Positions 16,893 to 25,293 of a stretch of DNA of 64,000 nt are shown here, piece after piece; the first letter of the stretch is position 1, and every line of letters begins with the position of its first letter. Both the position numbers and the translations under genes were made by a program. This stretch comes from Rhodococcus wratislaviensis (GTDB lineage Bacteria > Actinomycetota > Actinomycetes > Mycobacteriales > Mycobacteriaceae). A model generated the notes under the pieces. That model searched no databases and was not told the DNA's origin. It saw only the letters and a program-made list of their open reading frames with translations. Where the stretch lies: positions 372,001-436,000 of the forward strand of contig NZ_UAUI01000001.1 of NCBI RefSeq assembly GCF_900455735.1, in the 5' to 3' direction.

Positions 16893-18341
16893 TTACTTGA
16901 CTCCTTGGGTAGCGATGGGTGCCGGTTCTTCGATGGGTCCGCGGATTCCCAATTGGTTGGCAACGTGATCGAGGGATGCGCGGCGGATCCCGTCGTAGAG
17001 CGTGTACTGGTCGTGCAGTGTGCGGCCCAGAACTCCTTCCATCCAGGCGGCGTCGATATCGGTCGTCGACTGCGTGGTGTCCTTGTGTCCGTCCGAGGTC
17101 AGATTGGACTGGAAGATCCCGGCCGCGGATTTCGGCAGAAAGTCCTCGTAGACGATCGGCTCCGGGCGGACCCAGCCCTGATCGATCAGATCCTGTAGTG
17201 ATCGTCCGGGCACCGTGCCGTTGCGTTGCTTGTCGGTGTCGACCCGGTAGGTGAAGTACGCCAGATCGTGGAGCGCGAGCCCCTGTTCGGTGGCGGGCAC
17301 CTGCTGGTTCCACAGCGCCGCAGCGATCTCGTTGCGTACCTCGGCCGACACCGGCGCGGTCGCGGCCGCCTCCCTGACGGCCTGCTCGATCTCGCAGGTC
17401 AAGCGGTCGTAGACCTCGCGGCCGCGGACGGTGGCGGCGATGCCGCGGGCCTCGACCTCACCGAAACGCACTCGCAGTGAACCCTTCTCGACACTGCCGT
17501 CGGCCTCGCGGAACACCCGTGGTTCCGCGAGAGCCCGGAACGAGGTCTGCCGCAACAGCAGATCCGGACCGGCCCATCGCGGCGGACCCTGGATCGTGTC
17601 GATCATGTCGATCCGGCGACGCTCCATGCGGGCGTAGAGACCGTCGATGTCGAGCACACGCGGGGTCAGGTGGTTGATGTGTGTGCTGGCGACACCACCG
17701 ATATCGGCGGCCACCGAGGAAACCTGCTCGAGTTCGCGGTACCAGGCGCGGTCGACGGCCTTGGTGGACAGCGTGAATGCCGCAGTGGCCAACGTCAGGA
17801 ACATCTCGGCGTCACCGGAATTCAGCCCCCGGTACTCGGTGGCCCGGTCGGCGAGTACCAGCAGTTCGGCGGTGAACAGCCTGCGCTTGGCGAGGAAGCT
17901 TTCGAGGCGTTGCTGCAGATCGGAGCTGAAGAAGCGGCGATCCGAGGGCACCAGCATGGAGGTGAACACCCGGAAGGGGTTGCGCGCCAGTTCGTCCGGG
18001 CTCGTCGGACGGAAAGCCGTCGAGACGACCGGAACCGAACTGGCAGCGGCCTCGCGCAGGTCGTAGAACCCCACCGGGTACATGCCCATTGCCGCGAACA
18101 CGCGGGCGACCTGGGCCATCTCCTGGGGGGTGCCCACTCGGATGGCTCCGTGACGTTCGGCGGTGATCCGGGCGATGGAACCCAGACGTTGTGCGCCCGC
18201 ACCGAGATTCGACAGCACGGTGTCGTTAACGGCCTGCGATACCTCGAGCAACGTGGTGTATGCGGGAACTTCCTTCCCGTACATGTGCGAGAGACGGCGA
18301 GCGAACTCGGCGCGCAGTTCCCACTGCTGGGTGATCGGCAT
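16893..18341 (-). CDS. hglS: 2-oxoadipate dioxygenase/decarboxylase HglS (DUF1338/YdcJ family)
   Basis: This 482-residue protein belongs to the DUF1338 family. Its characterised member, HglS of Pseudomonas putida, is an Fe(II)-dependent enzyme that converts 2-oxoadipate to D-2-hydroxyglutarate in lysine catabolism. Candidate metal ligands, counting from ATG 18341, are His64 in ERHGAIRVG, one of the histidines in STHINHLTPR (221 or 224), and a glutamate in RFGEVEARG (295 or 297). The motif YPVGFYDLR, in the DUF1338 substrate region, is also present. ATG 18341 follows ggagttgcacgcc; a TTG three codons upstream is less likely. It is the first gene of the operon and is divergent from a LysR regulator. 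Confidence 0.88.
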   Translation of the reverse strand: MPITQQWELRAEFARRLSHMYGKEVPAYTTLLEVSQAVNDTVLSNLGAGAQRLGSIARITAERHGAIRVGTPQEMAQVARVFAAMGMYPVGFYDLREAAASSVPVVSTAFRPTSPDELARNPFRVFTSMLVPSDRRFFSSDLQQRLESFLAKRRLFTAELLVLADRATEYRGLNSGDAEMFLTLATAAFTLSTKAVDRAWYRELEQVSSVAADIGGVASTHINHLTPRVLDIDGLYARMERRRIDMIDTIQGPPRWAGPDLLLRQTSFRALAEPRVFREADGSVEKGSLRVRFGEVEARGIAATVRGREVYDRLTCEIEQAVREAAATAPVSAEVRNEIAAALWNQQVPATEQGLALHDLAYFTYRVDTDKQRNGTVPGRSLQDLIDQGWVRPEPIVYEDFLPKSAAGIFQSNLTSDGHKDTTQSTTDIDAAWMEGVLGRTLHDQYTLYDGIRRASLDHVANQLGIRGPIEEPAPIATQGVK

Positions 18342-18511
18342 GGCGTGCAACTCCAGGGTCGACGAGGATCGGGTGAGATCGAGATCGTGGTCGCCGGCCG
18401 GCTCCGAAGAGCCCCGACGTGTCCGACGTTTCGTTCCGCACGTTCATCGTGGTCCGCGGAAATCAATAGCACCAGCGAAGAAAGTTAGCCACAACCGTTT
18501 AGAATCTCTAT

Positions 18512-19441
18512 ATGAATATGAGCTTGGCGCACCTCGTCGCACTTCGAGAGCTGGCCCGGCGCGGAACGATGGTCGCGGTCGCCGAGGAACTCGGGTACAC
18601 CGCGGGCGCCGTATCGCAGCAGATCGCAGCCTTGGAGAAAGCCGTCGGCTCCCGGCTCGTCACCAGGGTGGGTCGCAATGTCGTGCTCACCGATTCCGGC
18701 ACCGTCCTGGCCGAGCATGCGGTGAAGATCTTGAGCGCGGAACAGAGTGCCCTCGACGCGCTGCGCGCGGTGCACGACGACGTCGCTGCGCCCCTTCTTC
18801 TCGGCACCTTCGGTAGTACCGCTGCGGCGTTGTTGCCACCGGTGGTCGCCGCAGCGCAGCGCAAATACCCGCATCTCGCCCTGAGCAGCCGGGAACTCGA
18901 CGTCGACGAGGCCGCCACCGCGGTCCAACGCGGTCAGGTCGACGTCGCCTTCGGGTTGGACTACCCCAATTCACCGATGCCCCGCACACCGGATATCGAG
19001 ATGATCACCCTGCGCAGCGAGCGATTCGGGCTCGCCGTCTCCTCTGGCGCCTACGGCATCCGCACCGAAGGGACCATCGATCTGCGCGAGGCCGCGGAGT
19101 GGAACTGGATTCTGCCGCCTGCGGAGACTCAGTTCGGTCGCGCTGTCCGCATCGCCTGCCGGCAGGAGGGTTTCGAGCCGATCGTGCGGCACGAAATCGT
19201 CGATACCGCGGTATCTCTGGCACTGGCCGGGAAGGGGCTGGGGGCCGCTCCGGTCACCGACATGATGATCAGGCTCAACAGTTCGGTGCCGATCATCCGG
19301 GTCGACCTCGAGCAGGAGATCGGTCGGCGGATCGTCCTCATACGCCTCGCCGGCTCGGAGACCAGGCCTACGGTGCGGGCCATCACCGACATCGTTCGCG
19401 CCGCGGTCGACCCGGCGTCGACGGCGGCCGAGAAGATCTGA
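18512..19441 (+). CDS. LysR-family regulator, divergent from hglS operon
   Basis: This 309-residue LysR-type regulator has an N-terminal helix-turn-helix (LVALRELARRGTMVAVAEEL with SQQIAALEKAVGSRLVTR) and a C-terminal periplasmic-binding-like effector domain. Within the family the short linker and LLLGTFGSTAAALLPPVV resemble the group of single-domain LTTRs that sense amino acids. It is divergent from hglS with 170 bases between starts, the standard LysR layout, so it probably activates the lysine/pipecolate operon in response to a pathway intermediate. A second ATG at 18518 is an alternative start. It converges on a PucR-type gene. Confidence 0.88.
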   Translation: MNMSLAHLVALRELARRGTMVAVAEELGYTAGAVSQQIAALEKAVGSRLVTRVGRNVVLTDSGTVLAEHAVKILSAEQSALDALRAVHDDVAAPLLLGTFGSTAAALLPPVVAAAQRKYPHLALSSRELDVDEAATAVQRGQVDVAFGLDYPNSPMPRTPDIEMITLRSERFGLAVSSGAYGIRTEGTIDLREAAEWNWILPPAETQFGRAVRIACRQEGFEPIVRHEIVDTAVSLALAGKGLGAAPVTDMMIRLNSSVPIIRVDLEQEIGRRIVLIRLAGSETRPTVRAITDIVRAAVDPASTAAEKI

Positions 19442-19462
19442 TCGCCTGATCGGACACAGCAG

Positions 19463-20593
19463 TCAGGTCTGCTCGCCGTTGCGGCCCTCCTCGGTGCCGA
19501 GGTGCTCGAAGATGAAGCGCCCGAGGGTGAGGCCGACATGCAACTCGAGGCGCTGCGCACCCACCGAGAGATCGAGGCCCGTGATTTCCTCGATCTTCGC
19601 GAGGCGGTAGTACAGCGTCTGACGGTGAATGCCGAGGACACCGGCTGTTGCGCCGGTGTCACCGGCCTGGTCCAGGTAAGTCTGCGCGGTGACGAGCAGG
19701 TCGACGTTGCGGTGGTCGAGCAGGGCCCGCACGGACGGGGTGAGGACTGCATCGGCGACGACGCCGGTGGGCCCGCACGAGGACAGCCGGTAGACGCCGA
19801 GTTCCTCCCAGTACGCGATCGGTCCCATCGATCCGTCGTGCCGGGCGACCCGGACGCCGAGTTTGGCTTGCTGCCAGCTTCGGCGGGCAGCTCGCAACCC
19901 CTGGTACGAACCCCCCACCCCGACCAGGGCTCCGGCACCCGCACCGCTTTCGGCAATGGACCGAACGGGGTCTACGGCGCCGTCGACGGCGGGAACCATG
20001 ACCGCGGTCAGGGATCCGATCGGTGCCAGCAGAGTGCGTGTGCCGGGGGCGGGCAGGAGACCGTCGACGGCCAGCACGGTCAACGCGCCGCCGTCCGGAA
20101 AGAGCCCGGAGTCTTCGATGCGAGTAATCGCACGGGCGAAGGCCTTTCGGTCGCCTTCGAGGAGGTCTGCGACGGCGACCGCCATATCGTCACGGCCCCG
20201 GGCGGTGTGTGCGAGTTGCGCCCCGGCCCGGCCGGCCAGGGACATTGCGGGGGTGAGATCGCCGTCGGACACGGCGCTGTTCTCATCCGGCAGGACGAAC
20301 AGATATCCGTACGCCGCGCCTGCGTAGCGAGCCGGAAGACAGATCCGCGGCGACGCTTCGATATCCGGATTCTCTGGCGTGATCACCGGGCGCGTGGTAT
20401 CAGCAATCCCGAAGCTTTCGTACCACGCGCGAGCCTCCGGCGGGCAACTGCGCGTGAGGATCGACTGCACCCGATCCTTGTCGACGTCCGGCGACTGGGT
20501 GCTGTAGGCGATCAGCGAAAAGGCCCGGTCGACCAGGACGACCGATGCTGACAGGCGTTCGGCCACCTCGGTGACCACTTCATCGAGATTCAC
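19463..20593 (-). CDS. PucR/CdaR-type helix-turn-helix regulator
   Basis: This 376-residue regulator ends in the PucR C-terminal helix-turn-helix (LVTAQTYLDQAGDTGATAGV and LGIHRQTLYYRLAKIEEITG). The middle holds the GGDEF-like/CdaR sensor region (LTVLAVDGLLPAPGTRT, and GVGGSYQGLRAARRSWQQAK). The N-terminal 100 residues are an unassigned sensing domain. It is likely to activate amino-acid or purine catabolic genes. The start is GTG at 20593 after ggagatggtgaa. It is divergent from the amino-acid permease, so control of that gene is plausible, in addition to the GntR-type operator in the same gap. Confidence 0.87.
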   Translation of the reverse strand: MNLDEVVTEVAERLSASVVLVDRAFSLIAYSTQSPDVDKDRVQSILTRSCPPEARAWYESFGIADTTRPVITPENPDIEASPRICLPARYAGAAYGYLFVLPDENSAVSDGDLTPAMSLAGRAGAQLAHTARGRDDMAVAVADLLEGDRKAFARAITRIEDSGLFPDGGALTVLAVDGLLPAPGTRTLLAPIGSLTAVMVPAVDGAVDPVRSIAESGAGAGALVGVGGSYQGLRAARRSWQQAKLGVRVARHDGSMGPIAYWEELGVYRLSSCGPTGVVADAVLTPSVRALLDHRNVDLLVTAQTYLDQAGDTGATAGVLGIHRQTLYYRLAKIEEITGLDLSVGAQRLELHVGLTLGRFIFEHLGTEEGRNGEQT

Positions 20594-20702
20594 TTCACCA
20601 TCTCCGTGAACAGCGTATTTCGTGAGCGATAACTATGGCGATCATTCGGAGTCGGCCATACATGTGTCTGACTGACGGGGCGGAAAGTTCTGGCACATGT
20701 CC

Positions 20703-20715
20703 CTAGCATGCTACG
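20703..20715. promoter_or_regulatory. GntR-type operator core upstream of the permease
   Basis: The 13-mer ctagcatgctacg contains the 10-bp palindrome tagcatgcta (20704-20713). The same 13-mer occurs in the divergent promoter beside the GntR gene (25253-25265). It lies 175 bases before the permease start. Inference: the GntR regulator controls permease expression through it. Confidence 0.6.
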
Positions 20716-20889
20716 TGGTGGGCCGTTACGTTGATCACACACGAACGGAAGTTCGCCATCTCGCCGGGCCCTGGACGGCATTTCCGTCCTCGGCCCGTCA
20801 CGGTATCGCGGCGTCCGATCACGCCTGCGACCACCGGGGCACAGTTCGCGCTTTCGATCTCGTGTCCGACTCGACCTTTGGAGCGTTTG

Positions 20890-22314
20890 ATGTCCACTCT
20901 CGAACAACCGCCCGAGACGTTGCAGAAGTCTCTGAAACAACGACACCTCACCATGATCGCGATCGGGGGTGTCATCGGCGCCGGCCTCTTCGTGGGCTCG
21001 AGCGCCCTGCTACACACCTCCGGCCCCGCCGCATTCGTGTCCTACGCCATCACCGGTGTCGTCATCGTCCTCGTGATGCGCATGCTCGGCGAAATGGCCA
21101 CCACCAACCCGTCGACCGGGTCGTTCGCCGGCTATGCGCGCAAGGCCTTCGGGGGGTGGGCCGGCTTCACGACCGGCTGGCTGTACTGGTTCTTCTGGGT
21201 CGTCGCGGTCGGCGCCGAAGCCGTCATCGGCGGCAAACTGCTGCAGCGCTGGATCGACCTGCCCTCCTGGGTGATGGCGGTCGTCCTGCTGTTGGCCATG
21301 GTCGCCACGAACCTCCGCTCGGTCCGCAACTTCGGCGAGTTCGAATACTGGTTCGCAGGAATCAAGGTCGCCGCGATCCTGCTGTTCCTCGCCCTCGGTG
21401 CCGCCTACGTCTTCGGGCTGTGGCCCAGCCATTCCGCCGATTTCTCCAACCTCACCGATCACGGCGGCTTCACCCCCAACGGCTGGACCGTCATTCTCTC
21501 CGGCGTCGTCGTCGCCGTCTTCTCCATGGTCGGCCCCGAAATCGCCACCATCGCCGCCGCCGAATCCGCCGAGCCGGAAAAGGCCGTCGCCAAGGCCACC
21601 AACTCCGTGATCGCCCGCATCGGGTTCTTCTACATCGGCTCCGTGCTGCTGCTCGCCATCATCGTCCCCTGGACCGACGTCGAGGTCGGCCAGTCGCCGT
21701 TCGTCGACGCCCTCACCCACATGGGCATCCCCGGCGGACCCGACATCATGAACGCCGTGGTGCTCGTCGCCGTACTCTCCTGCCTGAACTCCGGCCTCTA
21801 CACCTCCTCGCGGATGCTCTTCACCCTCGCGCACAAAGGCGATGCGCCACAGAGCATCGCAAAGCTGGACAAGCACGGCGTCCCCCGCAACTCGCTGCTC
21901 CTTGCCACCCTCGTCGGCTTCGCCTGCATCGGCCTCGACTACCTCTCCCCCGACACCGTCTTCGCCTTCCTGCTCAACGCATCCGGCGCCACCATCCTGA
22001 TGGTCTACCTCATGATCGCGATGTCGCAGATCAAACTGCGCGGCCTGATGACCCGCGAAGAGGTCGCGCAACTCCGCCTGAAGATGTGGCTGTTCCCCTA
22101 CCTGTCGATCCTCGCCGCCGGCGGCATCCTCGCCGTGCTGGTGTCGATGTTCTACGTCGAATCGTCCCGCTCGCAGATCTCCCTGAGCGTCGGAGCCCTC
22201 ATCGCGACGTTGATCGCCTACCGGCTTCGCCGGCGCATCAACCCGCAGAGCCCGCTCGCGAACAACATCTCCGCTCCCGCTCCCGGGCCGATCACCAGGC
22301 CCGCCTCGAAGTAA
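20890..22314 (+). CDS. APC/AAT-family amino-acid permease
   Basis: This 474-residue inner-membrane protein has twelve predicted helices of the amino acid-polyamine-organocation family. The conserved start is LKQRHLTMIAIGGVIGAGLFVGSS, and the later GEFEYWFAGIKVAAI segment is typical of the GabP/LysP/AroP group. It imports an amino acid with protons; context with the lysine/pipecolate and D-2-hydroxyglutarate genes makes lysine, pipecolate or aminoadipate plausible, but sequence alone does not tell. ATG 20890 follows tttggagcgtttg. It ends at a very strong terminator shared with the convergent oxidase gene. A palindrome identical to the GntR-gene operator lies upstream. Confidence 0.9.
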   Translation: MSTLEQPPETLQKSLKQRHLTMIAIGGVIGAGLFVGSSALLHTSGPAAFVSYAITGVVIVLVMRMLGEMATTNPSTGSFAGYARKAFGGWAGFTTGWLYWFFWVVAVGAEAVIGGKLLQRWIDLPSWVMAVVLLLAMVATNLRSVRNFGEFEYWFAGIKVAAILLFLALGAAYVFGLWPSHSADFSNLTDHGGFTPNGWTVILSGVVVAVFSMVGPEIATIAAAESAEPEKAVAKATNSVIARIGFFYIGSVLLLAIIVPWTDVEVGQSPFVDALTHMGIPGGPDIMNAVVLVAVLSCLNSGLYTSSRMLFTLAHKGDAPQSIAKLDKHGVPRNSLLLATLVGFACIGLDYLSPDTVFAFLLNASGATILMVYLMIAMSQIKLRGLMTREEVAQLRLKMWLFPYLSILAAGGILAVLVSMFYVESSRSQISLSVGALIATLIAYRLRRRINPQSPLANNISAPAPGPITRPASK

Positions 22315-22318
22315 GACC

Positions 22319-22363
22319 CGAGAGGGGTGCTCCCGCACATGCTGTGCGGGAGCACCCCTCTCG
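22319..22363. terminator. Strong bidirectional hairpin terminator
   Basis: Arms of 21 bases are perfectly complementary (22319-22339 and 22343-22363) around a three-base loop. It lies between the permease stop and the stop of the convergent D-2-hydroxyglutarate dehydrogenase-like gene. No long T-run follows, as is usual in actinobacteria. It probably stops transcription from both sides. Confidence 0.85.
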
Positions 22364-22392
22364 AAGTTCATCGTCGGAGGGACCACCGAGCG

Positions 22393-25242
22393 TCAGTCCT
22401 GTCTTCGCGCAGCATCGGCGTCGAGCTGCGCGGCGAGCAATTGCGCCAAGTGGTCACCGCGGCGATCGGTCAGATCCGACAACTGGGTCCGGCAGGAGTA
22501 ACCGTCGGCCAGGATCGTGGTGTCCGCATCCGCCCCGGCCACGGCGGGCAGGAGCTGCTGCTCGGCGACCGCCACCGACACTTCGTAATGCCCCTTCTCC
22601 ACCCCGAAGTTGCCGGCCAACCCGCAGCATCCGCCCAGCCGCTGAACCTGTGCACCGGCCCTCTCCAGAAGCTGCGCGTCCGGACTCCACCCCATCACCG
22701 AATGATGGTGGCAGTGCGGCTGCGCGACAACGGACTTGCCTTCGAGAGACGGCGGTTCCCACCCTCGGTCCGTCAACAGTTCCGCGAGGGTGCGGGTTGC
22801 GTCGGCGACCGGTTCGGCCGCCGACCTACCGAGCAGTTCCGCGGCGTCCGAGCGCAGCACACCCGTGCAGGACGGCTCCATTCCGACGATCGGAATTCCG
22901 GCCGCGGCGCTACCGGCCAGTGCGTCCACGGTGCGGCCGAGGATCTTCTTCGCCGCGGTGAGCTGCCCGGTGGAGATCCAGGTGAGCCCGCAGCACTGCT
23001 GCTTGTCGGTCAATTGCGGCCGGTAGCCGGCGGCCTCGAGAACCCGCACCGTGGCGTGTCCGACCTCGGGGGTGAAGTAGTTGGTGAACGAGTCCACGAA
23101 CAGCAGCACCGGGTCACCGGTGGTGGCGCGGTCGTGCTCCGTGGTCTTGAACCAGGACCGGAACGTCTGCTTCGCGAACGGTGGGATGGTGCGGCGCTTG
23201 TCCACCCCAGCCGACGACAACGCCAGCGGTCCGATGCCGGGAACCCGCATCGTGGCGTTGACCAGACCGGGTGCGTGGCCGGCGATCTTCGCCCAGCGCG
23301 GAAGCCATCCCAGCGAGTAGTGCGAGGCGGGGCGGATGCGGCCCTTGTAGCTCTGGTGCAGCACTTCGGATTTGAACGCGGCCATGTCGACACCGGTCGG
23401 GCAGTCCGAGGAGCAGCCCTTGCAGGACAGACACAGGTCGAGGGCGTCGTGCACCTCGGGCGAGCGCCAGCCACCGTCGATGTCGGTGCCGTTGATCATC
23501 TCCTGGAGCACGCGCGCACGGCCGCGGGTGGAGTCCTTCTCCTCGCGGGTCGCCTGATACGACGGGCACATCACTCCCCCGGTGGCGGTGTTGTCGGCCC
23601 GGCATTTTCCGACGCCGGTGCAGCGGTGCACCGCCTGGGTGAAATCTCCGTCGTCGTGGTGGTAGGCCAGGGCCAGGTTGCGGCGCAGGAGTGGGGCTGC
23701 GGGAATGCGCAGGTCCGCGTCGACCGGGCGCGGGTCGACCACAACACCGGGGTTGAGGATGTTGTCCGGGTCGAAGACGTGCTTGACGGCAGCAAAGAGG
23801 TTCATCGCGTCCGGTGAGTACATCAGCGGCAGGAGTTCGCTGCGGGCGCGGCCGTCCCCGTGCTCACCGGACAGGGATCCGCCGTAGCCGGCAACGAGTG
23901 TGCTGGCCGCGATCAGGAAGTCCCGGAAGATGCCGTCGCCGCCGGGCTTGTCGAGCGGCCAATCTATGCGCACGTGCATACAGCCGTCACCGAAGTGCCC
24001 GTACGGCAGTCCGGTGACGTCGAATTCGTCCATCAGGGCGTCGAAGTCGCGTAGGTAGTTGCCCAGCATGGCCGGTGGCACGGCCGCGTCCTCCCATCCC
24101 GCGTGTGCGGGAAGGCCGGCAGGACTGCGGCCGGCGAGTCCGGCACCATCGGCGCGGATCCGCCACAGCTGGGCGGTGCGGCCCTCGTCGGTGACCACGA
24201 GGCTGTCCCCGGCTCCGCAGTCGCGTCCGACCTGCCGGGCCCTGGCGATGGTCTCGTCGAGGTCGTCGCCGACGACCTCGACGAACAACCAGGCCGCCCC
24301 CGCGGGCAACGGCGGAACCGCATCCGGGCCGCGGCGCTCACGCACCACCTCGACGATCCGGGAATCGATACCCTCGCAGGCGGTCGGATCGAACTTCAGC
24401 ACCAGCGGGGTCGCGTCACCCGCCGACGCGATGTCGGCGTACCCCAGCACGACCAGGACGCGGTGGGCGGGCTCGGACACCAAGCGGACTGTCGCGCGGG
24501 TTGCCACCGCGAGGGTGCCCTCCGTGCCGACCAGCATGCGAGTCACGTCGAACCGATTCTCCGGCAGCAGGTGTTCGAGGGCGTATCCGGATACCTGACG
24601 GCCGAATTGTCCGAACTCGGTGCGGATGGTCGCCAAACCGGCGCGGGTGACCTGCTGTAGTGCACTCAGCGCCGGGGAGGCTGTCACCTCACCGGCCGAA
24701 CCCAGTTGCAACGACTCCCCCGTTCCGGTCAGAACGTGCAAGCCCTTCACATTGTCCGAGGTCCGGCCGTATCCGAGCGTGCGTGAGCCGCAGGCATTGT
24801 TTCCGATCATGCCGCCGATGGTGCAGCGGGTGAACGTCGATGGGTCGGGCCCGAATCGCAGGCCGTGCGGTGCGACGGCCTGCTGCAGCACCGTCTGAAT
24901 CGTGCCCGGCTCGACGGTGGCGGTCTGTGCGTCCCCGTCGATCGAGAGCACCCGGTTCATGTGCCGGCTGAAGTCGAGAATCAGTCCCGTCCCGACGGCG
25001 TTACCCGCAACGGACGTGCCGCCACCGCGAGAGGTCAGCGGCACGCCCTCTCGGCGGCACACCGCGAGGGCGGCAGCGACCTCGTCGGCATGGCGCGGCC
25101 GCGCAACGACCAGCGGTCGCACCCGGTACAGGGACGCATCGGACGAATAGGCAGCGCGGGTGGTGCCGTCGGAGAGAACGTCGCTCACTCCCGAACTGCG
25201 CAGCTCAGCGGCCAGTGATTCAGCGGAGATCATTCGTAGCAT
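22393..25242 (-). CDS. FAD/4Fe-4S oxidase, YdiJ-like D-2-hydroxyglutarate dehydrogenase
   Basis: This 949-residue protein combines an FAD-binding type 4 domain (about residues 40-230, with SRGGGTSVAGNAVGTGLILD), an FAD-oxidase C-terminal domain, and a 4Fe-4S domain (CTGVGKCR, and CLSCKGCSSDCPTG). It ends in two CCG-type cysteine motifs (QQCCGLTW and GGCCGLAGNFG). The order and length fit the YdiJ family, shown to oxidise D-2-hydroxyglutarate to 2-oxoglutarate; D-lactate dehydrogenases are the alternative. Since HglS makes D-2-hydroxyglutarate 4 kb away, the first reading is favoured. ATG 25242 has agagg eight bases before it, and both lie inside the operator of the divergent GntR gene. Confidence 0.88.
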   Translation of the reverse strand: MLRMISAESLAAELRSSGVSDVLSDGTTRAAYSSDASLYRVRPLVVARPRHADEVAAALAVCRREGVPLTSRGGGTSVAGNAVGTGLILDFSRHMNRVLSIDGDAQTATVEPGTIQTVLQQAVAPHGLRFGPDPSTFTRCTIGGMIGNNACGSRTLGYGRTSDNVKGLHVLTGTGESLQLGSAGEVTASPALSALQQVTRAGLATIRTEFGQFGRQVSGYALEHLLPENRFDVTRMLVGTEGTLAVATRATVRLVSEPAHRVLVVLGYADIASAGDATPLVLKFDPTACEGIDSRIVEVVRERRGPDAVPPLPAGAAWLFVEVVGDDLDETIARARQVGRDCGAGDSLVVTDEGRTAQLWRIRADGAGLAGRSPAGLPAHAGWEDAAVPPAMLGNYLRDFDALMDEFDVTGLPYGHFGDGCMHVRIDWPLDKPGGDGIFRDFLIAASTLVAGYGGSLSGEHGDGRARSELLPLMYSPDAMNLFAAVKHVFDPDNILNPGVVVDPRPVDADLRIPAAPLLRRNLALAYHHDDGDFTQAVHRCTGVGKCRADNTATGGVMCPSYQATREEKDSTRGRARVLQEMINGTDIDGGWRSPEVHDALDLCLSCKGCSSDCPTGVDMAAFKSEVLHQSYKGRIRPASHYSLGWLPRWAKIAGHAPGLVNATMRVPGIGPLALSSAGVDKRRTIPPFAKQTFRSWFKTTEHDRATTGDPVLLFVDSFTNYFTPEVGHATVRVLEAAGYRPQLTDKQQCCGLTWISTGQLTAAKKILGRTVDALAGSAAAGIPIVGMEPSCTGVLRSDAAELLGRSAAEPVADATRTLAELLTDRGWEPPSLEGKSVVAQPHCHHHSVMGWSPDAQLLERAGAQVQRLGGCCGLAGNFGVEKGHYEVSVAVAEQQLLPAVAGADADTTILADGYSCRTQLSDLTDRRGDHLAQLLAAQLDADAARRQD

Positions 25243-25267
25243 GCTACAACCTCTAGCATGCTACGAA
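25233..25267. promoter_or_regulatory. 35-bp double palindrome operator at the GntR/D2HGDH divergent promoter
   Basis: Arms of 14 bases (25233-25246 and 25254-25267) are perfect inverted repeats around a 7-base spacer. Each arm itself contains the palindrome tagcatgcta. It covers the start codon and ribosome site of the oxidase gene. Binding would block that gene. The core recurs at 20703-20715 before the permease. Confidence 0.78.
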
Positions 25268-25293
25268 CAGCCCCATGTTGTTACAGTGATCGG

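Noticed and set aside
14235-17198. A 987-codon plus-strand open frame
   Set aside because: It is antisense to the Glu/Leu-type dehydrogenase, ALDH7 and the end of hglS, all well conserved. Its product is a charged, low-complexity sequence of a kind that high third-base GC generates.
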